This document shows positions 37,248-51,700 of a DNA stretch of 64,000 bases, piece after piece. Below the pieces are notes generated by a model. It worked only from the letters and a program-made list of their open reading frames with translations. It did not search any database and had not been told where the DNA came from. The position numbers and the translations under genes are program-made. The DNA is from Myrica gale (lineage: Eukaryota > Streptophyta > Magnoliopsida > Fagales > Myricaceae), in the NCBI GenBank assembly GCA_963930655.1, contig OZ005612.1, positions 15,629,001-15,693,000 on the forward strand, given 5' to 3'. The first letter of the stretch is position 1. Every line of letters begins with the position of its first letter.

Positions 37248-39789
37248 ATTATGGTTATAAGCGGTTAAAACGAAGGAAATTTAGCAACCGTGTCATTTGA
37301 GATGCAGCGCTGCGCAGACCTTAGATGGGGAAGACGGCGCTTTTTGAAGTTAAGATGGAAAAAGAGGATAAGATGAGAACCTCCCTCCCGTTCTAAAAGG
37401 GAAAATTAGCCTATATTCATTACCGAGCGATACTTTTCATATAGAAGATGCATCCTAATATCTGTCCCACAGTTTTTACAGCATTTGGCTATATATTCGA
37501 ATATTCTGACGAAACTGGCACTTGGAGAAGGGACAATTGATGCATTTGGGTCTTACATACAAAGAAGCTTCATCTCATCCGCAGGTATTTTACCACTAAC
37601 ATTGTCTTCGTTGTTGCCTTTTAACCACAATGTTCAGATTACACAAGGGTTCTCTAGTCTCATACTCTGTCCTCTCAAAGACCAAACGAGGAACTCTCTG
37701 TTAAAACTTTTGGGGCTTCGCCCAGGATTTTTCGTGGACTTACAAACTTTTTAATTTTTAGGAAAATATGCAATTTGGTCACTAGGTTTATAGCACGCGG
37801 ACGATTTAGTCACTAAGTTTCATTTTTATATTATATTGTCACTGAGAATATATAGTTGTTACGATCTAGTCTTTTCGTCAAACCTCCATTAATTTTTAAC
37901 GGAATAGAACACCGATTGACCGGTTTGTTTACCGTTGCGGCAACGGTCTTTCCCTAATTTTTAAGAACTTACCTTGGAAACAGAAAGCTCGAAGAGCACA
38001 GAACAAAGTATAATTCCCCTATACATAGAAACCGCCCTCACCATGTTCAACACAAAAATGAATAAATAGATACCCACCCCTCTTCTAGTCTCAAAATAAT
38101 CTTCTGTTACTTGTAGGAGTTTATGCATCACGTTGGCCTATTGGCGAAAGAAAAGGGAACAAAAATAGCAAATGAAGTGTCAATATAATCATATTCTATG
38201 TAGAGCATTTAACAAATTGTTATTTTGAAGTGGTTAAAATATTAAGATGACGGTGTTGGTAAAAAACATTGAAGAGAAATGATTTAAATGAATTTTTTTT
38301 ATATTTATTTGCAGTGAAAAAAAGATGATTTGATGAAAAAAAAATCTTCAAGGGCACCCAGTCCCATGTACATCTGAATAAAAAGGAAAAACCAAAGTGA
38401 GACTGCTTCCAGTTCCAATCAAATGTAAAAAGGTCACTGAGCGTTAGCTCAAGTGGCACCTCCTAAGGGGTCAAATCCCCCTTCCCGCAGGCTCTGTCCT
38501 GTGACTAAAAAAAATAAAAAGCAAATGCTGCAATTCTCATATATTAATTGTGAAGTAGAATTCTGATTACACAGCACTTGCTATCTGCTCGAAATGCGTC
38601 CCAAAAAGAGGGCCTCGCGTATTTACATCTCTAGTTTAGGTATTTCATCAAACCAACAAGAGGTTGGAACCAAACTCCAAGGAAATTCAAAACTACGTTG
38701 TCAAAAGGGGTTGCCCAAAGGCAAGGAGCAACGGGAGAGGCCATTCCTCGTATTTCTAAATTTAAATCCGCAACGCTACTTCTGTGGAGTCAATAATGCT
38801 TCCAAGTGCAATGGTCAGTCGCGTGAGCATAGGCTAGATGGCCAAAGATCTCGAGGCTTTCTGTGCTGCTTTACTTGGAAAAATACTAGTTTTCAGTATT
38901 ATATATATCTTCCAAAACTGCAAAACAAAGATGACCAAGGAAACCTTCGTAAAGGATCTTAATATCTGTTATACAATTTATACCAGGATCCACATTGAGT
39001 TCCTATAGGAGTTTATATTTGATAAGTACAATGCACATTGAGAAACACCCTAATGGTAATACTCAACTAAAAGAGTAAAAATCACACATTAACAAAAAAG
39101 TGAAAGCCAGATTTCACTACAACTGAACAGGAGGGTCACTAATTAAGGCTTCCAAAAATGCATAACCCTTTTAAATTTAGAAGGGTTATGCATAATGTTG
39201 TATTTATTTTCCTTTCTCTGTGACAGCTCCAAATCTTACGGAACATAGGGCATCCATATTTTTTCATTTAAAAGATTTTTTTTTCTATATAATTCAAATC
39301 ATAAGAAAGCCTGTCTTACATTTGTGGTTAAAAATATAATTGCAGCATAATGCCTGTTTTCAAGTTCCAATATAAAGGGACGCACAAATTGTGACCCCAG
39401 TGTACACATGGTGACACAGGGTTCAGAGATTTAACCTGTTATGCATGTGTAAATCAAGAAGCCTGATCCTAAACTCAACTCAGATGGCAGCTAAACTTGG
39501 CACAGATTATATAAGCAAGCTACTAGAGGCACTATTTGGATCTCCTATTTCAAAAGAGAGATGGTGAGCCATGACAATCCCCATACATGGCAATAAATCA
39601 GAACATAACCACATTTGTAAGGTTACACTAACATTTCAATTCAGTTAGCTGTCCAAAGAAAGTAAACTAAAGATTATCCTAATCAAGAGCACTATATGCA
39701 AATTTGATGCCATTTACTTGAAGGGAACTTACCATACAAAATCGGAACAGAAAATTTACAAGCTTGAACATAACATGTACAGCGAAAAT
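37248..39789. other. Intergenic region between the bisphosphatase and EXECUTER1 genes
   Basis: It holds the upstream region of the bisphosphatase gene (left), a TTTGGTCACTAGGTTT / TTTAGTCACTAAGTTT repeat at about 37774-37830 typical of transposon-derived DNA, and a tRNA-like SINE fragment at 38428-38519. An open frame at 38594-38962 (+) has no recognised domain. The right end is probably 3' flank of EXECUTER1. Confidence 0.4.
38428..38519 (+). mobile_element. tRNA-derived SINE fragment
   Basis: A box-like TTAGCTCAAGTGGC is followed about 20 bp later by a decayed B box GGGGTCAAATCCC. After a short tail comes ACTAAAAAAAATAAAAA. This order is the polymerase III promoter plus A-rich tail of tRNA-derived SINEs. 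No acceptor stem folds, so it is not a tRNA gene. Target duplications are unclear. Confidence 0.5.
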
Positions 39790-42700
39790 CTACTCTTGAA
39801 GCCTCAGTCTATTGAAGAACACCATGAAATGATATTCAGGGGCCCAATAGACAAATCCAACAACAGGACCCCCTTTAATGTGCTGCAGAATTTCATCAAA
39901 GGAACAAGTCGCACTCAGTATATGCATTAGGGAAACAGTGATGCACAGGTTCAAGAAAAATATAACCAAAGATATGGTAAAAAAAAGCTGGACAAGATAA
40001 AGCGAAATAAATACCTTTCCATCAAGAATAACAAGTTCACCATCAACCCATTGAGGATTGTGAAACCCAGGCTCAGCACGCCTCCCTTGACCTTTATAGC
40101 GAGCAATCTGAGTAGCCAACAAGATCACAAGAAGCTCTTCAACTCAAGAAAAGCGAAAGTGATATAATGGAAAACAGAAAGGAAGACAAGAGCTCAGACA
40201 AAACTCGGCTGCATGAATGAAAACTATACCACCCCAAGTTCTTCTGGAATGACCCCTTTATGTGGAAGCTGATATCTTTTCCCAACCTTTGCACGGAATG
40301 CAACCTGCAGAAACGAAGAGTGTCATGATTTTGGAAAACAAACTAGATGAATGATGCCTTACAACAAAGGTAACTGTGGTTCAGGAACAGAATATGCACC
40401 AAATTTAGATTAAGAGAGTTCCACCAGTCTCTATAATCTACAGAAAGTATAGTATTCCTTGAACTCAAAAGCAAATATCAAAACAGATCCTTCAAATACA
40501 ATATCAGAACTATCACTGACAGATCCCTCACAGACAGTGGGAAACTTTTATCCAAAGTATTAAAAGAAAATTTTATTAGCAATAAAAATGCGATGAATCT
40601 AGAAAATAAAGCACTCACATAAGCAAAGATGTAAAACTGAGCCAGCAGATTTTATTTGCTTAACAGCAGACCCAATAGAGTTATTAATGCAAAGAGGTGG
40701 ATATTAATACCCTTTAGGTCATTCTATTGATATGCAAACAATATAGCTGACGCCATAGCGTTAACAGTTTGTTTAGACACGGCAACTGTGACAGAATATC
40801 CAGACAAATTTGGCAAATTGTATTTAGGGCTAAAAAGCAGGTTCACTTCAGAATAGTCGCTGCACTCGTCTTGAAATATGTGACACTGGGATCTCATGGG
40901 AGATGTATTGGATACGCTTTGGTAGATAATAATTTTTCCCAAGATACAGTCGATACAGCACAAACACTTCTGGGGTACAGGCTAGGTGAAGTCATTTCCT
41001 CAGATTCTGGATCCTTCCTCAGGTTCGTAAAGGGTAGGCAGTAGAAAAAAATGTCCCCCTTCCTCTGATTTTCTTCTTCTTGCCACTAAGGAGGTTTAAA
41101 TGCAAAACAATCCTTGAGTTATGTATTTTGATTTTTTTCATGGCTCAGTAGTACCTGTATATTATTTACGTCTATTGATGTTTGTTGTTTTCCTTTTAAC
41201 CTTAAAGCTAGCATAATATATCTTGAAATATTGGGCACATGTTACCTAATGAACATACCTTGCTGCTGTACAATATCCTAGATTTTCAATATTTACCATC
41301 CATCGTGTGTCCATGTTATATTCTGTCTGCATCGATGGTTCATCGATTTACAGAAACATAATTAAACTTCCTCTTCCATATCTACGAAGTACATATGGCA
41401 TACTTCAGATGGAATCCATATATGAATGTATACAATAGCATGCTTTTAATAGCTGCAAACAACTTCTATTGACTTAATCAAATCGTGCACTGGTACTTGA
41501 GAAAAATGGATTCAAACCAAAATCACCTGCCCCATAGCAGTTGAAGGAGACAAATCAGACAAGCAATCTGAGATATTACGAGAATGTTATTTACTACAAC
41601 GGCATGTTTAAGTATTGTTACATGAAAAGGGCTGACCTTTAGGATCTTCAGACTCTAATCACACGTTAGTGGTCATTGCTAAAAATAACCAACTTTGTTT
41701 ATAGGAGCTGCCTGGGAACTACAATATATTCTCAGCTCTTTTAAAAAAGACAAACTCCAGTAAATTCCAATGGTCAATGGAAAGCTTCCAGACCGAACTA
41801 TATTTGCTACTAGAATAGATTTGTTGGAAATGTGTTCACTTAGAACCTTGGATATCAGTGACACCCAAGGAGACAACACTATCAGGCGTATAAGCTTAAC
41901 CAAGCCACTCCAGTCACCTCTACCATTCAGAAACCCTGAATATTCATTGCAGCCAAAACCTGTCCTGTATTTGACAAGATTATATTTCTTGTTAAAAAAA
42001 TATATTATATTATCGCTCAAAAACCATTGGGATAAAGAAACACTAAACCTAACTGGGTAAATAAACATCAAATTCACACACTAAAAATGGGATCCTTCCT
42101 CTCCAAACACAATATCCCTACTCCTAAACATAGGCACAGCGAGCTACTCAATCTATCTTACTTATAAAGGCACAATAGCCAAAAACAAATTACTTTAAAA
42201 TTTGGCAGGTACTTTTGTCAATTAGTTTCTCTCTTGTTTTCATTTTTTTTTTTTTTTTTGATAAGTAAGACAATTTTATTAGAATAAGCGGTAACAGTAC
42301 AAGGGTCTATACCGAAAGCGCTTAATACATACACGCAAAAAAGCTAAGGAAATCATCAAAGTCGACAAAAATGCCCCCTAAAACCACATTGACCCAACAA
42401 AACAAGGAAAATAACATCTCTTTTTTTCGTTGAATTGGTTAGTTATACAAGTACCCAACGGATCTTGAAACCAAGACGATACACTCATTCCCGAACTTCT
42501 GGAGGGAGCAGGTCCAATAAGCTAGAGCTAATTTATCCCAGCTCCTTTGAACACAAAAGGGGTTGTCTTGCCATCCAAAAGAATTCATAATACAATGACA
42601 CCAAAGCTCAGCCTCACTCACACCAGAAGTTTCTAAAAGGGATTTCACTCCCTCTTACATGCCAATGTCAGATACTTAGAACCATTCCCTTCTCTTTTTC

Positions 42701-45700
42701 TGGCCAGGCAATAAGAATGTAGTTTCAGAAATGCTCATTTCCATACAATCCTAAGTACTAAAAACAGCCACCTCTAGCCCACCGGGATGCAAGCATATCT
42801 TTCATAAGAACAATATTTCCACCAATTCGAAAAGAAACTTCTTTTCTTGTTTACATGCAAAAAGTGAAAGATTTATGAAAATTGTGGGGTCAAACTTTAT
42901 CCTAATACCTGTAACGGAAAAGTGATTTTGATTAATAAGCTCCACAAAATCTGGCTCTATCAGAAACAGAACACACAAGACAATCCATTCCAAGAAATCA
43001 CCTTGCCAGCTGGCACGTAAGGATCACCCGTAAGCTTTATGGCTTCTACATACTCATAAAATTCAATGTCTGATGGCTCCTTTTTCCCACCATCCTCTTT
43101 CCACTGGCCAAATTTGCGTCTCAGATGAATGACTTCTGAGCTGTACAGCCCATGTGCACCAATGTAAAGTCCTGAGAAAATGGACATATGCTTAACTTTT
43201 AGACTATAGTTGGTAAAGGGCCAGAGATTTAAAAAGAAAAAAAATCAATGCAGTCAAGGATTTACAAAGATAACAAACAAGTTCCATAAGCAGCTAACTT
43301 CGTATATAGTCTTCAGTATAATTGAAAAATGAACAAGTTCTGTGAAAATCACCATTTAGAGGATCTGGAGAAGTAGGTATTTCAATGCGATTGAAGGTTG
43401 TTGATCCAGACAGTGGTTGATAATTTTGAGCCTGGCTGAGCGAGAGATTTATTAATTCACCAACATCTTTGAGCACCTGACAGGTAAAGTGTGAGCCTAC
43501 AAACTAGCCATATTTGATGGAAAAAACTTTACTACCACTTGAACAAAACTACAAATTTGGCATATACTAGGTGGTTTGCACTTTACCAAATGCGCACAAA
43601 GGTAAACCAAGAAAAAACTTCCAACCAACCTTCAAGGGTATCTTCTCCCTACCAAAGAATTTAGCAAGATCAAACATAACATCGTCAATGCTGCGTTGAC
43701 TTCGACGCTTAGCCGATTTATCTAATGAAGCTCGTTTCTTGCCACCAGAATCCTGCTCATTGATGCTTTTGTCCATAGAGAAGGAAAATGACAAACGCCC
43801 CTTCTTCACTAGCTTAGCAGGTACTCGAACTAAATCTTTATTAGGCAAATTGTTGGAGAGTTTCTGTCCAAGACCACCAACAACAACTTCAACCGCAATT
43901 TCATCTTGCTCTTCACTTTCAAACCCTGGATCATCATCCATTTCAATTTCATCTGTCTCTACGTCGCTTTCTTCCTCCATTTCATTTTCTGCTTCTATGC
44001 TTTCTAAGTCAATAGGCTTCTCTTGATCTTCTTCCTCAATTATCTGCTCAATCACCTTGGCTATTAAATCCGAATCTACCTTACCCGGTGATGTCACTTT
44101 AAAAACCCTGACCTTCACACCAGGAATCATATCCCTCAAGATACTCTGCAAACCAGACAGACCCTCAGCTAGATCAGAACTATCGTCCTTATCATCACCA
44201 TCTTCAGGATCTTCAGTATTCACAACAAGTAGATTACTTTTGTCTTCAGTTGAATCTAATGGATTGAAGCTGCTAGTGGCATCCAATGCTTTAGAGTGAA
44301 CTTTTGAAGAAACTCCAAAACCTCCCCTATGCTTTAAGTACACAGCCTGAAAATGACATGACACATAGTTAACGTATCGTATAGTAACTAGCTCAACACA
44401 TTCAACACGAAATAAAAAAAAAAAAACGAAACAACTGAAACACAGGGTGGATGTCAGCACCTCAACATGTATACAAGGATGCAATTATGAACATGTATCT
44501 ATGTCGGAGTGAACGTGAGCATTATCCACACATGAACAGATTATGTAGTGTATCCAATACACATGCCTAACACTTATGCCACCGTAAAAGTCTATGCAAA
44601 TACAGATTAGAGAATATCAACTTTCCATTCCATAACTATCAATTCTTTAAACCTGAGCACAACAAATAGAAGACCGTCACTAGACCTATAGAAGCAATGA
44701 TCGTATCCTTATGTTAAGATATTGACAATCACCCATGCAGTCAAGATAACCCCACAGCATACAAACAAAAGAGATCAAAACAACGACAATATTAAAGAAG
44801 GCATTATTATTCTCTCCATTACTAGACAGGGAGATCTCCTTTTGACCCTCGCCCTAAGAGAAAAGTTGGAAAGACCGCGGGGACAGGAACCTCAAAAGGT
44901 CATGAGCAAAATTTTTTGCAAGTAGAAAGCCAACTCAAGTAGCAGAGTTAAATGAGTAGAGAAAATGTACCTGTTGTTGGTATTCACCTCCCTTATTCAC
45001 TGTAAGAAAAACTTCAAACAATGGAACACCTGCTGCAGACGTAGCAAGTTGCCTGGAAGGAAAAAGAAAACAGAAAAGCAGACGCTCTAATCAGTCAGAG
45101 CGTGGAAAGTTCAATCACACCATACAGCTTATTGACACCCCCAAAAGAAAGAGTAGAAGTCCCTGTTAACCCTGAGACATGCACCGAACCGACAGGCTAG
45201 AAGCTGATCTTTTTAACCTGTTCTATTTCCACCTCTACTCTTAGCTGTCTTCAGATGACAATAGGTAAAACTGTTAAGTTCTGCTTTTTCCTATTTATTA
45301 TCAGTTTCTAATTTAATGCTTAGTTATTTACATGTTTTGCTCGTATTGGTGCTGTTGTGAAAAAGGTCTCATAGCAAATATTGTCTAAAACAGACAACTC
45401 TCCTGCCCATAAATTGAACGGACATGGGTGGAACATTCAATCATTCAGTCTAGCTGGACTGCATAAGCATTAACGATTAACAAGATAACATTTTGGTGGA
45501 AAGTTAAAAAAACATGTTAATAAAGCTCTCTCTAAATTACCGTAGAATGTCTTTCAGCACATAATGCACAGATAAAAACAGTTTATAACAGCAAATACTT
45601 ATTTTTCGGCCCACTATCAGGTTGCTACGTCACCCCAGCTAGAAAAGCTACATCATTCATGTTTCAGATCATTTGACAAGTACACTTTTATTTCCCTACT

Positions 45701-48700
45701 CTACGTTAACATGCAATTACTGAACTGATTTCTGTATCTCCTAAAGCTTGTTAGTGTACTGTCACATTTCTAACATCTCCTTGCATTTTATTTTTTCAGT
45801 CCAAACTTTTAAAGCATCTTATAGCATCTGAACCCAGATTTCAGACCATCCAATCTGATCTATCAGGGATATACGAGAAACCAACTTTTCTCCAGATATA
45901 TGGAAGCTTTGCCTAGGAAAATCCCAGTCAGCTCATTAACATTCATGAGACAGTGTGCATTTTCAGCAAAGAACTATATAACGAGGAATAAGCAGGACTC
46001 TATGAAACCCTCAAAATGAAAAACACAAATGCCTTCGAAATCCCAACAGAAAACAACTTCAATGTTGAAGCTTTACTCTTGGCTAACAAATCCGACTAAG
46101 ACTTGATCTCCATTGCTAATGCTAGTGTCGGTTTCTTGAAAGAATTAAGGATCAAAATGTTCCCTGATCAAGAAAAACCTTACCGAGGGCTATAACTTCT
46201 TGCCACGTATCTTCCATGCTCTGCAGTTATTCGAATAATTAGACCATGAGAATCATAGATATTTTTTGAAATGCCAGCCCACCATCCCACCTGGAAATCA
46301 AAATCATAAAACAATTGCATAGCACCGAGTAATGTAATCTGGGCAGCATTATATATTATTTGGAAGTATTGAATAAAGAATATCCCAATAACATATTAGT
46401 CATGTATCCATTAGTTGCAGGAAAGTGGAGATTGACCAAGTTGAAAATATGGCAAGAAATAACAATTTGATGGTACATTAACAAAACAATATACCTATCT
46501 TTTCTGAAACCAAAAAAGTCCCATATCCATTTTGTAGAAAAAATCAAAACAGAAAATGTTAACATTTCAAACATACAACAAAATATTCACCATTTTGAAA
46601 ATAAGCCTACATGACTTTCTGGTCTGTTCTCTCTTCCAATGACTGACTTCCGCATAGAATGCACCAACCCCAAATCCCATCCACAAAAGCACAAAAAAAA
46701 AATGCAACAGGCAAAAACTCAAAGAATTATGCATCAGAAACGTACCACTCAACTAGGCCAAAAGTCACAGAACTTATGAACACTGACAGGCCACATGTTT
46801 TATCACCAAATATTAAGATCACTACATGCATAAATCTGCCATCAGTGTCAACTATGCAAATCAAACTACAACAAGAATCATCATCAATCTACCTTTTTTC
46901 ACACACAACAATAGCTGAGGCATATATGCACACTATCATTCAGAAATTCTTTTATGTAACTCACCAACCCCGCACCAGCATTATCTCGTATATAAGCTGC
47001 ATCCTGGAAACGCTGTTCCTCTATGGCTTTCTGTAACAAAGAGATTTTAAAAAGAAAATAATGATAAAATAAAGATTAAAAGGAAGACTCTAGGAGTAAT
47101 AAAACATATATCTCTTTTTGTTTTTCAATCACTCTTTTCATACATTCAGATGAGACATCACTCTGCCAACAGTATCATTCGTAGCTGCAGCTGCAATGGC
47201 AACCTTGAGCCTAGCAGCGTCTTCATAATCTTCCATATATACAGCTTGACCCAACTGTGACTGTTGCGACAAAACAACATATCAGCGTATAAATTTTGCC
47301 CGCCCAACAGAAATCAAGATTATAACTAAACCCAGTAAGTTTATAGCATGCCTCAATCAGTGTGGCATGGGTCGTTCCCCTAATGTGGTGAAAGAAGGTA
47401 GGTTCCAGGAATTCATTAAAAACACCGAGATGTATGAAAGATGAAACTGGAAACTCCTTTTTTTTATGAATAAGCCAATCTCATTAGAAAAAGTGAAGAT
47501 AGTACAAAAGACTATACCGAAATCATTAATCCAAACAAGCAAGAAAACTAACAAAATCTAGAAAAGGGCAACCAAGCACCGAGTTTGCCCAACAGAAAAG
47601 TAAGGACAAGAAAACACTCTGCAGCCTATCCAAAGACAAACAACAATCCTCAAAACATCTATTATTACACTCCCGCAAAAAACACCACTAGATACAATGG
47701 GGTATCATTCTCCAAATAGTCTTAGCAAAAGGGTGTTTAAGCCTCCTCTTCTAGCATCACAACACATCTTCCACTTTTGCTGACATAACCCATTGAAAAT
47801 TCAGGATGCAAAGCACATGAGACCACAGCCCGCGCGCATATGGACAATTCAACAACACATGATTAACTGATTCCCCACCACAACGGCATAAGAAACACCA
47901 ATCTGCCAAGATCAAACCCCTTCTACGAAAATTATCGATAGTTAAACTCCTACCATGAGAAGCCTCCCACACAAAGAAGGAAACTCTCATAGGACACCAA
48001 AACCTCCAAATACCCTTCCAAGGGAAAGAAATACCAGCACCACCTCTAAGGAAGCCATACATTGACTTGACAAAAAACACCCCATCCTTAGTGCCCATCC
48101 AAACCATCACATCATCCTCCCCTCTTCTAACACCAACCCCATACAGCAAAGCAAAGAAATAAACAAAAGCTTCCATCTCCCAATCATTGGCAGCTCTTGA
48201 GAAAGGAACACTCCACACCACATTAACACCATCATCCACCAAACAATCCGCCACCATCACCTCCTTACAACGAGATAAAGAGAAAACCAAAGGGAAAGCC
48301 CGAGTCAACGGTTTATCACCATACCAAATATCATGTCAGAAGCTGATACTAACATCATTCCCCACCTTAAACCGAATATGCTTGTTGAAAGTGCCCCACC
48401 CTTTACTAATGTACCTCCACAAATTAACCCCATAAGAGCAACGGGCATAAACCATACACCAACCTCCCATCGAACAACCATATTTTTCAGAAATGACCGT
48501 TCTCCACAACCTATCCCTTTCCAAAGCAAACCTACATAACCATTTACGTAATAATGTCGCATTAAACAGTATAATACTGCGAAGACCCAACCCCCCATCA
48601 CGCAGCGGAGAACACACCTTATTCCACTTCACAATGGAACTTGTGAACACAATCATCATTGCCCCAAAGGAAATCCCGCTGAATATTCTCCATCCTATTC

Positions 48701-51700
48701 ACCACCCCCATCGGAATAGGGAATAAAGAAAGGAAGTATGTAGGTAAACTCGAAAGAGTAGACTTGATAAGAGTTAGCCTACCACCCTTAGAGAGGTACA
48801 TGCGCTTCCAACCCGCCAAACGATGCTCCATCTTCTCGACGATCCCATCCCAAATAGGAGTGTTTTTTAAAGAAGCACCCAAGGGGAGACCAAGGTACTT
48901 AATAGTTAACGAGGAGATTTTGCACCCTAAAATACTCGCCAATTCCCGCACATTCTCCACCCTCCCAATGGGGATGACCTCAGATTTAGAGAGGTTAATT
49001 TTTAAGCCCGAGACCGCTTCAAAACATAAGAGAAGGCATCGAAGATTCCGAAACTCATCCACATCCGCCTCACACATCACTAAGGTATCATCCGCAAAAA
49101 GAAGATGCGAAATAGAAACCCCCACACCCAACCCCCCTCCAACCGTAAAACCTTATAACCCCCCATGCAACACTAGCCTCCCCATCATGCGACTAAAGGC
49201 CTCCATCACAATAACAAACAAAAGAGGGGTAAGAGGATCCCCTTGGCACAAACCGCGAGAGCTACGGAAAAAACTTTCATGAGACCCATTAACAATCACC
49301 GAGAACTTAACAGTCAGAATGCAAAAGAAAATCCAGCGACACCATCTCTCCCCAAAACCACATCTCCTAAGAAGGTACAAAAGGAAGTTCCAATTCACAT
49401 GATCATATGTCTTTTGCACATCCAGCTTACAAAGCATATCAGGTTCACCCATCCGCATTTTGGAATCAATACATTCATTAGTCACAAGCACAGAATCTAG
49501 AATTTGTCTCCCCCCTCACACAAGCGTTTGGGATGGAGAGATAATCTTGCCAAGCACCAACTTCAATCTGTTGGCTAGAACCTTTGCTAAAATCTTTTAC
49601 ACACCTCCCTCAAGGCTAATAAGCCTAAAGTCCTTAAGATCAACCGCACCCGGTTTCTTAGGGATAAGGACAATAAAAGATGAATTCAAGCTCCTGACAA
49701 ACATCATCTCCCTAGCGAATTCATTAAACATCAATAACACATCCTGCTTCACCACATCCCAACAAGATTGAAAGAAAGCCATAGAGAAACCATTCGGCCC
49801 CGTCGCCTTATCCCCATTAAAGCTGTGCACCACACTCACCACCTCCTCAATCTCAAAAGGTCTCTCAATGAACTCAGCATCCTCCTCCAAAATGCGATCG
49901 AACTCCAACTCATTCAAAAGAGGGCGCCAACCAAATGGCTCCGTATACAAAGTAGAGTAATAATCAAGGATCGCTTCGATAATCACAGAAGGGTTCTCCA
50001 CAACAACTCCCTCAAGTTCCAAACTTGTAATCGAATTATTTCTCTAATTTGAATTAGCAACTCTATGAAAGAACTTAGTACAACGATCCCCCTCCTTGAG
50101 CTAAAGAGCCATCGATTTCTGCCTCCAACTCAATCAACCGATCAAGCTCCCTAGAAACAAACAACTTCCTCTCCTTACCCATCGCATCCATATTGCCACT
50201 CTCATCCAAACCATCCAGAGAAGAAAGCTCCTGAAGTAACGACGCTTTGCGAAAGTTAAGATCCCCAAAGACATCCCTATTCCACACTTTAAGATCCCTC
50301 TTCAAAGCTTTCAACATCATATCAAGCACAAAACTAGAAGAACCTAGAAAAGCATAGCCCTGCCACCACTCCCTAACTAACTCCACAAAACCATCCACCT
50401 TAAGCCACATATTCTCAAAGCGAAATGGTTTAATGGAGCCCCCAATCTACCACCCTCCAAAAGGATCGGGAAGTGATCCGAAAACAAACGAGGTAACCTC
50501 CGATGGATTAGCTTCGGATACACCACCTCCCAACAAGAACTAACCAGAAAACGATCAATACTAGACCACGACTGAAAGGCTCGACTATTCGACCACATAT
50601 ACTGCCCACCCGCCAACATAAGGTCCACCAAACTACACTCAGAAATGAAATCCGAGAAATCGATCATAGCACTCCTATTACCCCCAAACCACGACCGTTC
50701 ACTCGGAAAACGAGCAACATTAAAATCTCCACCTATGCACCAAGGAAAACTCCACAACGACGATATACCCGCCAGCTCATCCCATAAAAGCCTCCTAAAA
50801 CTGTCATCATTCGGACCATAGACACCAGAAAAAACCCAGAAAAAACCGTCCTCAACATTCTTAAACATCACCGACACAGAATAAGAACCAACACACAACT
50901 CTATCATCTCTAAAACCCAGGAATCCCAAATAATCAAGATACCTCCCGAAGCACCAATGGCCTCCAGGCTACACCACCTAACATGAGGGTCACCCCACAA
51001 ACGTCTCACCAAAACCCTTGAAATAGACGACACCTTGGTTTCCTGGAGACACACAAGATCCGCCTTCCACCCCTTAACAAATTCTCCATACCCTTACATT
51101 TGGACATATCATTTAACCCCTAACATTCCAACTAATAATTCTTGGCTTCATAACACATTGGCTAAATCCCTCCCTAGATTCCTACTCGTTCGAGAACTAG
51201 AAGCACTAGAAACATAATTCTCCAAAGCCTTAATTTCCCTCACCAACTTACCCCCCGATCTCCTCATAGATTTACCACTCTGCTGTCCCCTTTCTAACTC
51301 TAAGGCAGCAAACAGATTCAACAAATCCGACTCATATCCCTCACAAGAGACTCTAACCAGGTGCCGAAAGGACTTAATCATTTTCAACTCCCAACTAGAA
51401 GGTTCCAGTGAGGGCACCAGCATCCTCAAAGGCTTAATAGCCAACCCAGAATCCCCATTCTCCACAGCCACCAATGCCCCACCCAAACTTTCAAAACCTA
51501 TAGGATAATTAGGAGCCTCTGCAGCGCCCAACAACACCTCTGCAGCACCCAACGACACACCCACCACAGCCTCAAGCTCCATAGAAGGGTTAGGGACCAC
51601 AGAACACAACTCCACATCCTCCGATCCCTTAAGCACACTGTTATCGGAAAGTCCCAACACCTCCCGTGACTGGTCATGCCCTGACGACGGCAAAGGCAGA

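Noticed and set aside
38436-38505. Possible tRNA gene
   Set aside because: A- and B-box-like motifs are present but no cloverleaf or acceptor stem forms, and an A-rich tail follows, so it is called a SINE fragment.
38594-38962. 122-codon plus-strand open frame as a gene
   Set aside because: No recognisable domain, no splice-supported extension, and it sits in the 3' flank of EXECUTER1.
41679-42077. Overlapping open frames on both strands in an EXECUTER1 intron
   Set aside because: Both are stop-poor by chance; no motif, A-tail or splice support was seen.
48764-49500. Plus-strand open frames of 85-172 codons
   Set aside because: They are antisense to the LINE reverse-transcriptase region and have no domain of their own.
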